This document shows, in pieces, positions 7,138-16,135 of a stretch of DNA of 58,016 nucleotides. Below the pieces are notes generated by a model that saw only the letters and a program-made list of their open reading frames with translations, had not been told where the DNA came from and searched no databases. The DNA comes from an uncultured Solobacterium sp. (lineage in GTDB: Bacteria; Bacillota_I; Bacilli_A; Erysipelotrichales; Erysipelotrichaceae). Positions within the stretch are counted from its first letter, which is position 1. The number at the start of each line of letters is the position of its first letter. The stretch lies in assembly GCA_946415785.1 (NCBI GenBank), contig CAMKTV010000003.1, positions 1 through 58,016 of the forward strand, read 5' to 3'. The position numbers and the translations under genes were made by a program.

Positions 7138-9574
7138 ATTTCTTATATAATTTTTTAAATTTTAATGAAAGCATTGTGATGTCGTCAAATTGTGGAGCTT
7201 CGCCTACAAAATCATCGACATCTTTTTTAACAGCGATACACAATTCTTTGGCGTCTAATTCGCTATGTCTGTCTAATGATTCTTTTAGACGACCTTCACC
7301 AAATAATTCATTATTAATATTAGTAGCTTCGGTTACACCGTCAGTATATAGATAAATCTGATCACCTTCATTTAAAGTTGCGCTTTGTGCTTTATAAGTA
7401 ACACCTTCAATTCCACCTAATACAAAACCAACTGGCTTTGTCTTTAGATATTCAAACTCACCATCTTTGCGTTTAACACAAGGAGGGTTGTGTCCAGCGC
7501 AGGCATAATTTAATTCACCTGTTTCTAAATCTAAGAAACCAATCCAAGCTGTCACAAACATGCCCGCATCGTTTCCTTCATATAGATTAAAGTTTGCATT
7601 TGTAAGTACATCATTTACAGCCAAACCGCCATCGGTATAACTCTTTAAAGCAGTCTTGGCACGCATCATGAATAATGATGCAGGGATACCTTTGCCAGAA
7701 ACATCGGCAACTGTTATTACTAATGTATGTTTATTAATTAAATAGAAATCATAGAAATCGCCACCAACTTCTTTTGCAGGATCCATTAAGGCATAGATAT
7801 CAAATTCATCTCTTGAAGGGAAGGCTGGGAAATCACTAGGCAAAGCAGAACGTTGTATTTCAGCAGCATAACTAAGTTCAGCATCAATTCTTGATTTGGC
7901 TTCTTCTATAAATTGTTTTAGTGCATCTACTGTTTTATTGATGCCAGTTGATAAGGAAACAAATTCTTCAGTAGCTTTTACATCAACGACAGTGTCTAAA
8001 TTACCTTGAGTAATCCTTGATAAAGAATCATCAACTTTAATAATATTGTTTACAACTAAATATTTAATTAAGAAATATGTAGCCATGAATAGTGCTTCAA
8101 AGATAATGATTTCAATAAATGAAGTAATATACATTGTTAGATCTCTAGATTGGACTGCTTCGATAACTGGTAAATATGCGACAACGATAAAACCTTGAGC
8201 ATAACCAATCATGATATAAGTTGATGTGCCGTTAAGATCAACCTTATACATCTTATATTCAACAAAATCATTAAATTCTGCACCAGAAATAAGATCATCT
8301 ATATTTAAATCAATAAGTATATTCTCACCAGAAACAATATCATAATTACTATCGACAACCATTAAATGGCCAGTTTCACCGACATGTCTATTTAGGGCAA
8401 CCTGAGCAACTTCTTGGCTTAGGCCTTTTAAGAAATGTTCCTCATCAAAAGCAACTTGCACATAGCCGCCAGTTTTTAGTGTCTTACCAGCATATTTCTT
8501 TAAATCTTTATTATCATATGCATTCTTTCTTAATTCCTGGATATATTCACTGTTTCCTTTATTAAGGATGTCAAATTTAGCAGACTGTTCATTGGAATTC
8601 ATATCAAAGTTTACATATTCTTCAATATTTGAATTCACGATAATATTCTCTTTATTTACAACATTTATTTCTGATACTTCAAAATTATTCGCAATTGATA
8701 CCAAATCTTCGTTACTTATATTTTCAAGTGATTCAATCTTATTTGCGATAAGTCTAGTCATATCCATTAAACTCTGATCAACTGCTAAGTCAATATCTTC
8801 AATTGCATCCTGGATATTTAGACGCATTACATTTTCAGTATTTTTATTAGAAACGCCATTTTGTACCAAGTAAGTGAATGTATTAGTCAAAAAGAAAGAT
8901 AATACGACAATTAACATCAATCTTTTCTGGAATAATTGTGATAATAAATAATAATCTTTTTTAGTATTTAGATTTTTACCTTTAGTATCAATTGTATTAA
9001 TAACAAGTACTGCAAGGAAGACAGAAATCGCAACTGTGCTTACCATTGGTCCAGTACAGATTTGAACAACTTTAAATGCTCTGGCAGATTCATCTAGATT
9101 AGTTATGAAAACCATCAACATGTGGATGACTTCCCCAACTAGACCAACAAAAAGACTGTGAATTGCAGAAGGGCGAGAATCATCAAACATATATTTCTTT
9201 ACAATAGCTGCATAAATACCAGCGATAATTGTCGACACGCTACAGGCAACTCTTGTGAAAGAACCAACACCCCAATATACTGCTAGCCATCTTTCAACAC
9301 CGCCAATAACACCTGCGATAATTCCAGCAGGAGCACCAAAGATTAAACCAGCACAGATAGGTGCAGCATCTCTGGCATTTAAAACAGCACCTTCAATTGG
9401 AACGCCATATTCTGTTCCAGCTATTGCCAAGACGCCAAAAATGATGCCAATAATTATTTGTTTTGTTATATATGAAAGATTTGAAAAAATTTTCGTTTTA
9501 CTCAAACAAAATATAATAACACTGACGCCTACCGGCAAAAGACCAACCGCTAATAATGCAAGATAACTTGTCAT
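7130..9574 (-). CDS. Membrane sensor PP2C phosphatase (5TM-LYT, HAMP, SpoIIE)
   Basis: An 814-residue multidomain protein. The N-terminus (about 1-205) matches the 5TM-5TMR_LYT sensor of LytS, with NARDAAPICAGLIFGAPAG and GGVERW. A further helix near 220-240 leads into an extracellular segment of about 240 residues, then a membrane helix near 490-515, a HAMP linker (LSRITQGNLDTVVDV) and a C-terminal SpoIIE/PP2C phosphatase with DPAKEVGGDFYDF, VADVSGKGIPASLF and a DDITML metal motif. SpoIIE phosphatases act on anti-sigma-factor antagonists in partner-switching; no partner genes are nearby. A TATAAT lies seven bases before the ATG and there is no SD, so translation may be leaderless. The LytS-type sensor normally sits on a histidine kinase. 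Confidence 0.9.
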   Translation of the reverse strand: MTSYLALLAVGLLPVGVSVIIFCLSKTKIFSNLSYITKQIIIGIIFGVLAIAGTEYGVPIEGAVLNARDAAPICAGLIFGAPAGIIAGVIGGVERWLAVYWGVGSFTRVACSVSTIIAGIYAAIVKKYMFDDSRPSAIHSLFVGLVGEVIHMLMVFITNLDESARAFKVVQICTGPMVSTVAISVFLAVLVINTIDTKGKNLNTKKDYYLLSQLFQKRLMLIVVLSFFLTNTFTYLVQNGVSNKNTENVMRLNIQDAIEDIDLAVDQSLMDMTRLIANKIESLENISNEDLVSIANNFEVSEINVVNKENIIVNSNIEEYVNFDMNSNEQSAKFDILNKGNSEYIQELRKNAYDNKDLKKYAGKTLKTGGYVQVAFDEEHFLKGLSQEVAQVALNRHVGETGHLMVVDSNYDIVSGENILIDLNIDDLISGAEFNDFVEYKMYKVDLNGTSTYIMIGYAQGFIVVAYLPVIEAVQSRDLTMYITSFIEIIIFEALFMATYFLIKYLVVNNIIKVDDSLSRITQGNLDTVVDVKATEEFVSLSTGINKTVDALKQFIEEAKSRIDAELSYAAEIQRSALPSDFPAFPSRDEFDIYALMDPAKEVGGDFYDFYLINKHTLVITVADVSGKGIPASLFMMRAKTALKSYTDGGLAVNDVLTNANFNLYEGNDAGMFVTAWIGFLDLETGELNYACAGHNPPCVKRKDGEFEYLKTKPVGFVLGGIEGVTYKAQSATLNEGDQIYLYTDGVTEATNINNELFGEGRLKESLDRHSELDAKELCIAVKKDVDDFVGEAPQFDDITMLSLKFKKLYKKSI

Positions 9575-9581
9575 TAAAGTT

Positions 9582-9587
9582 ATTATA
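9582..9587 (-). promoter_or_regulatory. -10 element of the SpoIIE phosphatase gene
   Basis: Consensus TATAAT on the minus strand, seven bases from the ATG. AATACA stands 17 bp upstream as a weak -35. There is no SD between -10 and ATG. Confidence 0.5.
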
Positions 9588-9637
9588 TCTTTTTTGACTA
9601 AAAATGTATTATTTTGTTTAATTATGTTTAAAAATCG

Positions 9638-9698
9638 ATGTTAAGTATTAGAACATAAATAAACTTAGATTGTTTTAAAATGTTCTATTTGGTAACAT
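9638..9698. promoter_or_regulatory. Concentric double inverted repeat upstream of the HTH-dehydrogenase gene
   Basis: Inner arms TAGAACAT (9649-9656) and ATGTTCTA (9680-9687) and outer arms ATGTTA (9638-9643) and TAACAT (9693-9698) are each perfect inverted repeats and share the same centre at 9668. Gaps between inner and outer arms are 5 bp on both sides. The layout fits two cooperatively bound dimeric repressor sites or a hairpin in the leader. The obvious candidate binder is the HTH domain encoded just downstream. Confidence 0.5.
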
Positions 9699-9717
9699 TA
9701 GGTAAGAGGATAAAGTT

Positions 9718-11184
9718 ATGAAAAAAATTGCGAATGATATTTTAGTTAAGACAATTAAAGAAAAAAGAAATCAAAAAAATCTGACACAAAATGATTTAAG
9801 TGAACTTACAAAGATTAACAGAGCTACTATTTCTAAAATTGAAAGTGGTGCCTATCTTCCAACTGTTGAACAGATAGAAGCGATTGGGAATGTATTAGGC
9901 TATGAATATGAAGATCTTTTAGAAAGTGATGAAAAGATTAAAAGCACAAAAGAAGCACCTGCCAAAATAGCAGTAGCAGGTACAGGCTATGTGGGCTTAT
10001 CTTTAGCTGTCTTACTGGCGCAACATAACAGTGTAAAAGCAGTTGATATCATAAAAGAAAAAGTTGATCTGATAAATAAAAGAATTTCGCCAATTCAAGA
10101 CAAAGAGATTGAAGATTTCTTAAAAAATAAAAAATTAGATTTAAAAGCGACATTAGATGGTAAAAAAGCTTATAGTGATGCGGAATATGTTATTGTTGCT
10201 GCACCAACAAATTATGATGCGAAATTAAATTATTTTGACACAAGTGCTGTTGAAGATGTAATTGACTTAGTGAATAAAGTTAATCCAAAGGCAACCATAA
10301 TTATTAAATCAACGGTACCAGTAGGCTTCACTAAAAAGATTCGCAAAATTAAAAAATGTAACAATATAATTTTTTCTCCTGAATTTCTAAGAGAATCAAA
10401 AGCTCTATATGACAACTTGTATCCTTCAAGAATTATTGTCGGTTGTGACACCAAGAGTAAAAAGGCAGCAGTTAGATTCGCCAACCTATTAAAAGAAGCT
10501 GCTATTAAAGAAGATATTGAAACATTATTCATGGGCTTTACAGAGGCAGAAGCAGTTAAATTATTCTCTAATACCTATTTAGCACTTAGAGTTTCTTATT
10601 TTAATGAATTAGATACTTACGCAGAATCAAAGGGCTTAAATACGAAAGAAATAATTGATGGTGTATGTCTAGACCCTAGAATTGGTCAGCATTATAATAA
10701 TCCATCATTTGGTTACGGAGGATATTGTCTGCCAAAAGATACAAAACAGTTATTAGCTAATTTCAATGATGTTCCACAAAATTTAATTGAAGCTATTGTT
10801 GAATCAAATAGAACACGTAAAGATTTTATTGCGGATAAAGTATTAGAATTAGCTGGCTGTTACAGCAATAATGCACAATTTGATAAGAAGAAAGAGAAAC
10901 AAGGTGTCATTGGTGTATATCGTCTTACAATGAAATCAAACAGTGATAACTTTAGACAATCATCTATCCAAGGTGTTATGAAACGTATTAAAGCCAAGGG
11001 TGCTAAGGTTATTATTTATGAGCCAACTCTTAAAGATGGCGAAACCTTCTTTGGCAGCAAAGTTGTAAATAATCTGAACAAATTTAAAAAAGAAGCAGAT
11101 GCCATTATAGCTAACCGCTATGATTCATGTTTAGATGATGTAAAAGAAAAAGTATATACAAGAGATTTATATAAAAGAGATTAG
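9718..11184 (+). CDS. XRE HTH domain fused to UDP-glucose/nucleotide-sugar 6-dehydrogenase
   Basis: A 488-residue fusion. Residues ~10-68 form a full Cro/CI-type HTH ([20 protein letters not shown] followed by [20 protein letters not shown]). After a short linker the UDP-glucose dehydrogenase fold starts at [15 protein letters not shown] with the NAD loop at 88-95. The catalytic Cys is at about 337 in [12 protein letters not shown], and [23 protein letters not shown] is the family's conserved segment. The enzyme oxidises a UDP-hexose to its uronic acid for surface glycans; the exact sugar is not settled by motifs. AGAGGA at 9705-9710 gives a clear SD. The reading frame is continuous, so the fusion is real in this sequence. 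Autoregulation by UDP-sugar or NAD state is an attractive inference. It converges on the flippase gene. Confidence 0.9.
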   Translation: MKKIANDILVKTIKEKRNQKNLTQNDLSELTKINRATISKIESGAYLPTVEQIEAIGNVLGYEYEDLLESDEKIKSTKEAPAKIAVAGTGYVGLSLAVLLAQHNSVKAVDIIKEKVDLINKRISPIQDKEIEDFLKNKKLDLKATLDGKKAYSDAEYVIVAAPTNYDAKLNYFDTSAVEDVIDLVNKVNPKATIIIKSTVPVGFTKKIRKIKKCNNIIFSPEFLRESKALYDNLYPSRIIVGCDTKSKKAAVRFANLLKEAAIKEDIETLFMGFTEAEAVKLFSNTYLALRVSYFNELDTYAESKGLNTKEIIDGVCLDPRIGQHYNNPSFGYGGYCLPKDTKQLLANFNDVPQNLIEAIVESNRTRKDFIADKVLELAGCYSNNAQFDKKKEKQGVIGVYRLTMKSNSDNFRQSSIQGVMKRIKAKGAKVIIYEPTLKDGETFFGSKVVNNLNKFKKEADAIIANRYDSCLDDVKEKVYTRDLYKRD

Positions 11185-11201
11185 TGCCTAATCTCTTTTA
11201 T
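11171..11201. terminator. Bidirectional hairpin spanning both convergent stop codons
   Basis: A 14-bp perfect inverted repeat (arms 11171-11184 and 11188-11201) with a TGC loop. AAAAGAGATTAG and its complement hold the last codons of both the dehydrogenase and the flippase. Each strand ends the stem in TCTTTTAT, so one element can terminate both transcripts. Confidence 0.7.
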
Positions 11202-12470
11202 CATTTCTAATAGATGATTTGGATTTAATGACTTAAACATTAAATAATTATTTCTTCGTATAGGCTTAATAATAAATCCAAGTATTATGTTTACAAATAC
11301 CTGAACTAAGATGGCACCTATTGCAGCACCAGTGGCATTAAATTTTAATATTAATAAATAATCACAGATAATACTAAAGATAGCACCTAAGAAAGAAATA
11401 ATCCAAATATATTTCTGTTTATTCTTAGCGATAATATAAACATTTCTGGCAATACCTATAAAAGAGAATAAACCATACCAGGCTACAATTCTTAACAGAT
11501 TAATTGAAGGTAAATAATTATCACCATACATAATCTTAATGATTAATGGTGCTAGGATATCAATCGCAATACACATTAATAATGAAAGATAAATCACGAC
11601 AGAATACAATCTTGTCATGCCTTTTTCAAATGCTTCATTACTTAAAGAATTCTTTTCAATTAAATCAGGTTGGGTAGAATCGATGATGGCAGTGAAAATA
11701 AAAGTAGCCATATTGACAATCGTTATAGCTGCAACATAATGGCCATTAGCTTCATCACCACTGATATTTTTAAGCAATACTCTATCAACCTGTGTATAGA
11801 TAGTTACAGCTAATGATGAGAATAAAAAGAATTTTGATTTATTAAATAAGCGTTTAGCGATTGTCTTATCAAATTTAAATTTGTTTCCACCTAGTTTTTT
11901 ATAGAAATATAAAAGGACTAGGGCAATGACTAAATAATAGATTGCTTGTGATAAAGCATATAGATAAATAGATTTATTAATAAATAAAACAGCTAAACGA
12001 TAAATTGAAGCAATGACATAGGCAGCAAAACAAGTAAGTGCTGTATATTTAGACATATAATGGGCTAAAAACCAATACTGTAATAATTCAAAGACCTGGA
12101 AAAGCAGCAAACTGCTATATAGCCCACAGACAATAATTGTTTCTGTTTGTCCTGCATTTACAAAGGCCGTGAATAATAAAACAATAAGGATGGCGATAGG
12201 ACTTGTAAGCATTGCCATCGTTATTGATGAGCCCATAATAGTTCCTTCTTCATCTTTATGATCAACTAATTCTCTTATTAAAACAGAATTAAGTCCTAAT
12301 TGTATAATTGGAACAATGACAGTTACGATTGATTGTGCATAAGAAATAAGACCAAAATTACTTGGTCCAAAGATTCGCGCTTGTAACATGGTAACTGCCA
12401 ACATGAATATTGTTTCTGCTACCTTGCAAGCAATTATCCATGAAGCGTTTTTAACAATTTTATTCACCAT
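11181..12470 (-). CDS. Wzx-like polysaccharide flippase (MOP superfamily)
   Basis: A 429-residue integral membrane protein with about 12-14 hydrophobic helices and the N-terminal signature of Wzx/RfbX transporters ([19 protein letters not shown], then [10 protein letters not shown]). Members flip undecaprenyl-linked oligosaccharides across the membrane. The ATG at 12470 is only 3 bases from a TATAAT on the minus strand; the second codon is GTG at 12467, which lies exactly six bases from it. If the leaderless pattern seen elsewhere holds, GTG is the true start and the protein is one residue shorter. It shares its 3' end hairpin with the dehydrogenase. Confidence 0.9.
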   Translation of the reverse strand: MVNKIVKNASWIIACKVAETIFMLAVTMLQARIFGPSNFGLISYAQSIVTVIVPIIQLGLNSVLIRELVDHKDEEGTIMGSSITMAMLTSPIAILIVLLFTAFVNAGQTETIIVCGLYSSLLLFQVFELLQYWFLAHYMSKYTALTCFAAYVIASIYRLAVLFINKSIYLYALSQAIYYLVIALVLLYFYKKLGGNKFKFDKTIAKRLFNKSKFFLFSSLAVTIYTQVDRVLLKNISGDEANGHYVAAITIVNMATFIFTAIIDSTQPDLIEKNSLSNEAFEKGMTRLYSVVIYLSLLMCIAIDILAPLIIKIMYGDNYLPSINLLRIVAWYGLFSFIGIARNVYIIAKNKQKYIWIISFLGAIFSIICDYLLILKFNATGAAIGAILVQVFVNIILGFIIKPIRRNNYLMFKSLNPNHLLEMIKEIRH

Positions 12471-12506
12471 TTAATTATATCTTAAAGACAATGAGTCAAA
12501 GTACAT

Positions 12507-12535
12507 TTGTGATAATTTTGTATGTATTTTATAAT
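12507..12535 (+). promoter_or_regulatory. Promoter of the first MBOAT gene
   Basis: TTGTGA (12507-12512), a 17-bp spacer, and consensus TATAAT (12530-12535). Transcription should start at about 12542, the A of the chosen ATG, with no room for an SD. On the other strand ATTATA at 12474-12479 is the -10 of the divergent flippase gene. Confidence 0.7.
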
Positions 12536-12541
12536 CAACTT

Positions 12542-13945
12542 ATGGAATTTAACTCATTGTTTTTTATCTTCATCTACTTGCCAATTTTTATTGGTTTAAT
12601 GTATTTTATAAAGAATAATAAAGTTAGAAATATCATCTTATTATTGTTTTCAATTGCCTTTTATTGTTTTGGAGACATTAAACATCTATACATTTTATTA
12701 ATAATAATGGCTTTGACCTATTTATTTGGCTTAAAGGTTAAAGATAATAAACCATTATTGATTATTTATTTAATATTAATTATTGGCTTATTATCATATT
12801 TTAAATATGGCAATTTCTTAATTACATCTTTAGAAGCTTTCTTTAAGGAACATGACTGGTCACTTATCATCATGCCACTTGGCATCAGTTTTGTGACCTT
12901 TTTATCAATCAGTTATGTATGTGATGTTTATTTTAAGAAATATGAAGCTGAAAGAAATCCGCTTAATATAATAATGTTCTTAAGCTTTTTCCCAGTTGTT
13001 ATTTCTGGACCGCTTATTAGATATGACAAATTTAAAATATTCATTGAAGATAAAGATATCAATGTTGATGGCATAGCTTCAGGACTAAGAAGATTCATTA
13101 TTGGTCTAGGTAAGAAAGTAATAATCGCCAATCAATTAAATATCATATCTTCCTCTATCATAAGCGATGAGACAAAAATATCAACACCTTTGGCTTGGCT
13201 TGCGATTATTGCCTACGGCATTCAGGAATATTATGACTTTAGTGGTTATAGTGATATGGCAATTGCGATTGGTGAAATGATTGGCTTTAAAATACCTGAA
13301 AACTTCAATGATCCATATTTCTCACATTCAATCAGAGAATATTGGCGAAGATGGCATATGAGCCTTGGTGCTTTTATAAAAGACTATATTTATATTCCAT
13401 TAGGTGGCAATCGCAAAGGCAAAAAAAGAAAAGCCATCAATATGTTTATTGCCTTGACCTTATCAGGTTTGTGGCATGGTTCAACTTTGCCTTTCTTATT
13501 ATGGGGTATTATTAATGGATTACTTGAAGCTTTAGATGCTTATTTTGATGGCTATTCAACTATTAAAAATAAATTACACATCAATGATCAATGCAAGGCT
13601 TGGAGAGCTTTTCAGATTATCCGTACAACATTAATCGCAATGATTTTAAAAGTATATGCGTTTAAATGTTCTAATTTTAATCAAATAAGTTCTTTATTTA
13701 AGGCATCCATTGGAAAAGGCTTTGCCTTTGAAATGTCTTATTTAAGAAGTCTAGATATTATTCATCCACTTATTGTATTAATACTTGGAATTATCTTATT
13801 GTTCCCATTTATAAAGAAGAAACTTTTATCATTAAATGAAAAAGTTCCTGTTATATATGATTTATCATTGTTATTTATCGCAATGTTCTCTGTTGCGTTA
13901 ATTGTCGCTGGTTCTTATTCAGCCTTTGTCTATTTCCAGTTCTAA
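12542..13945 (+). CDS. MBOAT-family O-acyltransferase (AlgI/DltB-like)
   Basis: A 467-residue polytopic membrane protein. The start at 12542 gives MEFNSLFFIFIYLPIF, the usual AlgI-type N-terminus; an in-frame ATG at 12491 lies upstream of the predicted transcription start. MBOAT signatures are EYWRRWHMSLGAFIKDYIYI and the catalytic His in SGLWHGSTLPF. AlgI-type proteins pass acyl groups across the membrane to an SGNH-type partner that modifies an extracellular glycan. The next gene, 2 bp downstream, encodes such a partner, and the two are surely co-transcribed. Acetyl is the commonest group transferred; the acceptor glycan is unknown. Confidence 0.9.
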   Translation: MEFNSLFFIFIYLPIFIGLMYFIKNNKVRNIILLLFSIAFYCFGDIKHLYILLIIMALTYLFGLKVKDNKPLLIIYLILIIGLLSYFKYGNFLITSLEAFFKEHDWSLIIMPLGISFVTFLSISYVCDVYFKKYEAERNPLNIIMFLSFFPVVISGPLIRYDKFKIFIEDKDINVDGIASGLRRFIIGLGKKVIIANQLNIISSSIISDETKISTPLAWLAIIAYGIQEYYDFSGYSDMAIAIGEMIGFKIPENFNDPYFSHSIREYWRRWHMSLGAFIKDYIYIPLGGNRKGKKRKAINMFIALTLSGLWHGSTLPFLLWGIINGLLEALDAYFDGYSTIKNKLHINDQCKAWRAFQIIRTTLIAMILKVYAFKCSNFNQISSLFKASIGKGFAFEMSYLRSLDIIHPLIVLILGIILLFPFIKKKLLSLNEKVPVIYDLSLLFIAMFSVALIVAGSYSAFVYFQF

Positions 13946-13947
13946 TT

Positions 13948-15162
13948 ATGAGAAACAAATTATTTATTCTACTTCTTATCTTGAATTTAATCCTAGGTTT
14001 AGGCATTTTCATTAAGCCTCAAGAAAAAGAATCACAATCAGAGAAAAGACTATTAGCGACAAATGAAAATATTAAATTAGACAGCAGTCTATCAAGAAAT
14101 ATTGAAAGTGTCTTAAAAGATCAATTCTATTTTAGAGATAGAATTGTCAGATACTATTACAAAGGTAGAATCTTATTAAATATCTATACTGAAAAAGGTA
14201 TCATGCTTCCTAAAAAAATAATTCAAAAAGTATTTAATAACAGTTTTGGAAGTAATGAATTAATGACTGAATCATCTACATATCTTGCGGAAGGTGTAAT
14301 AGATTTGGGTGATGGTTATTTAATTAACAGTATTCTTGAATATAATGATGATCAAAAGTATCTGGCTTCTTCTCGAGGCTATAATGTCAATGAGTTCGCT
14401 AATAATCATCCTGATATTAAGGCTTATGTATATTTCCCTACAAGAATTGAAGAATTGTTGAATAGTGATTATCCAAATGAAGCATTATGCCAGGAATTGT
14501 TTGTTCAACAGCTAAACAGCTCTATTAAATATGATGCCTTAGATATTAATGATTTATCTGATCATGAAAAATATTATTATCATTCTGATTATCATTGGAA
14601 TGTCTTTGGAGCATACGAGGGGTATAGTGATGTCATTGAAATGATTAATGATGATTATGATATTGGTAATCCAAAAGAAATAATTAATACCAATGAATAC
14701 CCATATGAATTCTATGGCAATATTGCCAATAAGATAAATGGCTATGGCCTAAAAGATAAGATTGTTGATTTGGAACTAAAAGACATTGGTGAATTTGATT
14801 ATTATGTCAATGGTGAAGTATTTGATTATTATGCCGTTAAAGAAGATTATAGATATAACGGCAACACTTCTGCCTATTCAGATTATGATTTATATTTTGG
14901 AGATAATTTCTTCTTAAGAGAATTTGATTTCCATAATGAAGATAAACCAAACCTGTTAATATTCGCTGATTCATTTATCAATACTAATATGATGTGGATT
15001 GCTTCACATTTTAATAAAACAATCATTATCGATTTAAGAGCGAAACCAGAAGACTTTAATTTAAATAATTTCATTAATGAAAATGATATTGATATTGCTT
15101 TAGTGTCATATTATTACCAAAATGGATATTTTAATGGTAATCTTTATATACCTATTGATTAG
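13948..15162 (+). CDS. AlgJ/AlgX-like SGNH acetyltransferase partner (DHHW family)
   Basis: A 404-residue protein with an uncleaved-type N-terminal hydrophobic anchor (LFILLLILNLILGLGIFI) and an extracellular domain. The family motif is HSDYHWN, equivalent to the D-H-H-W box, and a Ser-containing ADSFINTNM segment supplies the GDS-like nucleophile near residue 340. In AlgJ/AlgX these residues catalyse transfer of acetyl groups from the MBOAT protein to polysaccharide. There is no SD; the gene begins 2 bp after the MBOAT stop and probably depends on coupled translation. Confidence 0.82.
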   Translation: MRNKLFILLLILNLILGLGIFIKPQEKESQSEKRLLATNENIKLDSSLSRNIESVLKDQFYFRDRIVRYYYKGRILLNIYTEKGIMLPKKIIQKVFNNSFGSNELMTESSTYLAEGVIDLGDGYLINSILEYNDDQKYLASSRGYNVNEFANNHPDIKAYVYFPTRIEELLNSDYPNEALCQELFVQQLNSSIKYDALDINDLSDHEKYYYHSDYHWNVFGAYEGYSDVIEMINDDYDIGNPKEIINTNEYPYEFYGNIANKINGYGLKDKIVDLELKDIGEFDYYVNGEVFDYYAVKEDYRYNGNTSAYSDYDLYFGDNFFLREFDFHNEDKPNLLIFADSFINTNMMWIASHFNKTIIIDLRAKPEDFNLNNFINENDIDIALVSYYYQNGYFNGNLYIPID

Positions 15163-15189
15163 TTAGTGTTTTTTAAAAGTTTAAAATAA

Positions 15190-15207
15190 TATAATTAAAA
15201 AGAAGGA
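15190..15207 (+). promoter_or_regulatory. Putative -10 and SD of the GtrB-like gene
   Basis: TATAAT at 15190-15195 followed by AAGGAG at 15202-15207, ten bases before the ATG. No convincing -35 is seen, so this may be an internal promoter of modest strength or chance AT-richness. Confidence 0.35.
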
Positions 15208-15217
15208 GTACCATCAT

Positions 15218-16135
15218 ATGTTAAGTGTTATTGTTCCTTGCTACAACGAAGAAGCAGCCGTTCCTCTTTTTTATCCTGAATTAAGAAAATATTTAAAGAA
15301 ATTTGTCAGCAGATATGAAATCATCTTTGTGGATGATGGATCTAAAGATAAAACAGTTGAAGAATGTTTAAAATTAAAAAAAGAAGACAAGAATATAAAG
15401 GTCGTTTCTTTTTCAAGAAATTTTGGAAAAGAAGCTGCTATCTTAGCTGGGCTTAAAGAATCAATGGGTGACTATGTTGTACTTATGGACGCTGATCTAC
15501 AAGATCCTCCTTTCTTACTCGAAGAAATGTATAATTATGTATCTAGTGGCGAATATGATTGTGCTGCTACATATCGAGTTAATAGGAAAGGTGAGCCACC
15601 AATCAGAAGTTTCTTTGCTAGAAGATTTTATAAATTAATAAATAAGATGATTGATGTCGAGATTGTTGATGGGGCCAGAGATTATCGTTTGATGTCTCGT
15701 AATATGGTTAATTCAATATTATCTTTACCTGAATACAATCGTTTCTCAAAAGGCATTTTCTCTTGGGTTGGTTTTAAGACTAAATATATTGAATATGAAA
15801 ATATTGAAAGAGTGGCTGGCGAAACTAAATGGTCATTTTGGAAATTATTCGCATATGCTATTGATGGTATTGTTGATTTTACAATTGCTCCTTTAAGGGT
15901 TGCGACAATTTGTGGTTTAATCGTTTCTTTGTTTGGCTTTATTTATATGTTATATATTGTGATAAAAGCTTTAACAGTTGGAGACCCTGTTGCCGGTTAT
16001 CCTAGTATGATTGCGATTATCTGTTTATTAGGCGGCATTCAATTAATCGTGATTGGTATTGTTGGGGAATATTTAGGTAAGACTTATATGGAATCAAAGA
16101 GAAGACCTAAATATATCATCAAGGAAATTAAATAA
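15218..16135 (+). CDS. GtrB-like membrane glycosyltransferase 2 (undecaprenyl-phosphate glycosyltransferase)
   Basis: A 305-residue protein with a GT-A domain (VIVPCYNEE at 4-12, VDDGSKDKT, and the metal-binding DADLQDPP near 91-98) and two C-terminal transmembrane helices (about 230-255 and 265-290). This matches the DPM1/GtrB group that transfers glucose or a related sugar to undecaprenyl phosphate for later periplasmic-side transfer to a surface polymer. A GtrC/GT-C-type glycosyltransferase and a GtrA flippase are not seen in this block. The stop codon shares one base with the next start (TAATG), so expression is coupled to the second MBOAT gene. Confidence 0.88.
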   Translation: MLSVIVPCYNEEAAVPLFYPELRKYLKKFVSRYEIIFVDDGSKDKTVEECLKLKKEDKNIKVVSFSRNFGKEAAILAGLKESMGDYVVLMDADLQDPPFLLEEMYNYVSSGEYDCAATYRVNRKGEPPIRSFFARRFYKLINKMIDVEIVDGARDYRLMSRNMVNSILSLPEYNRFSKGIFSWVGFKTKYIEYENIERVAGETKWSFWKLFAYAIDGIVDFTIAPLRVATICGLIVSLFGFIYMLYIVIKALTVGDPVAGYPSMIAIICLLGGIQLIVIGIVGEYLGKTYMESKRRPKYIIKEIK

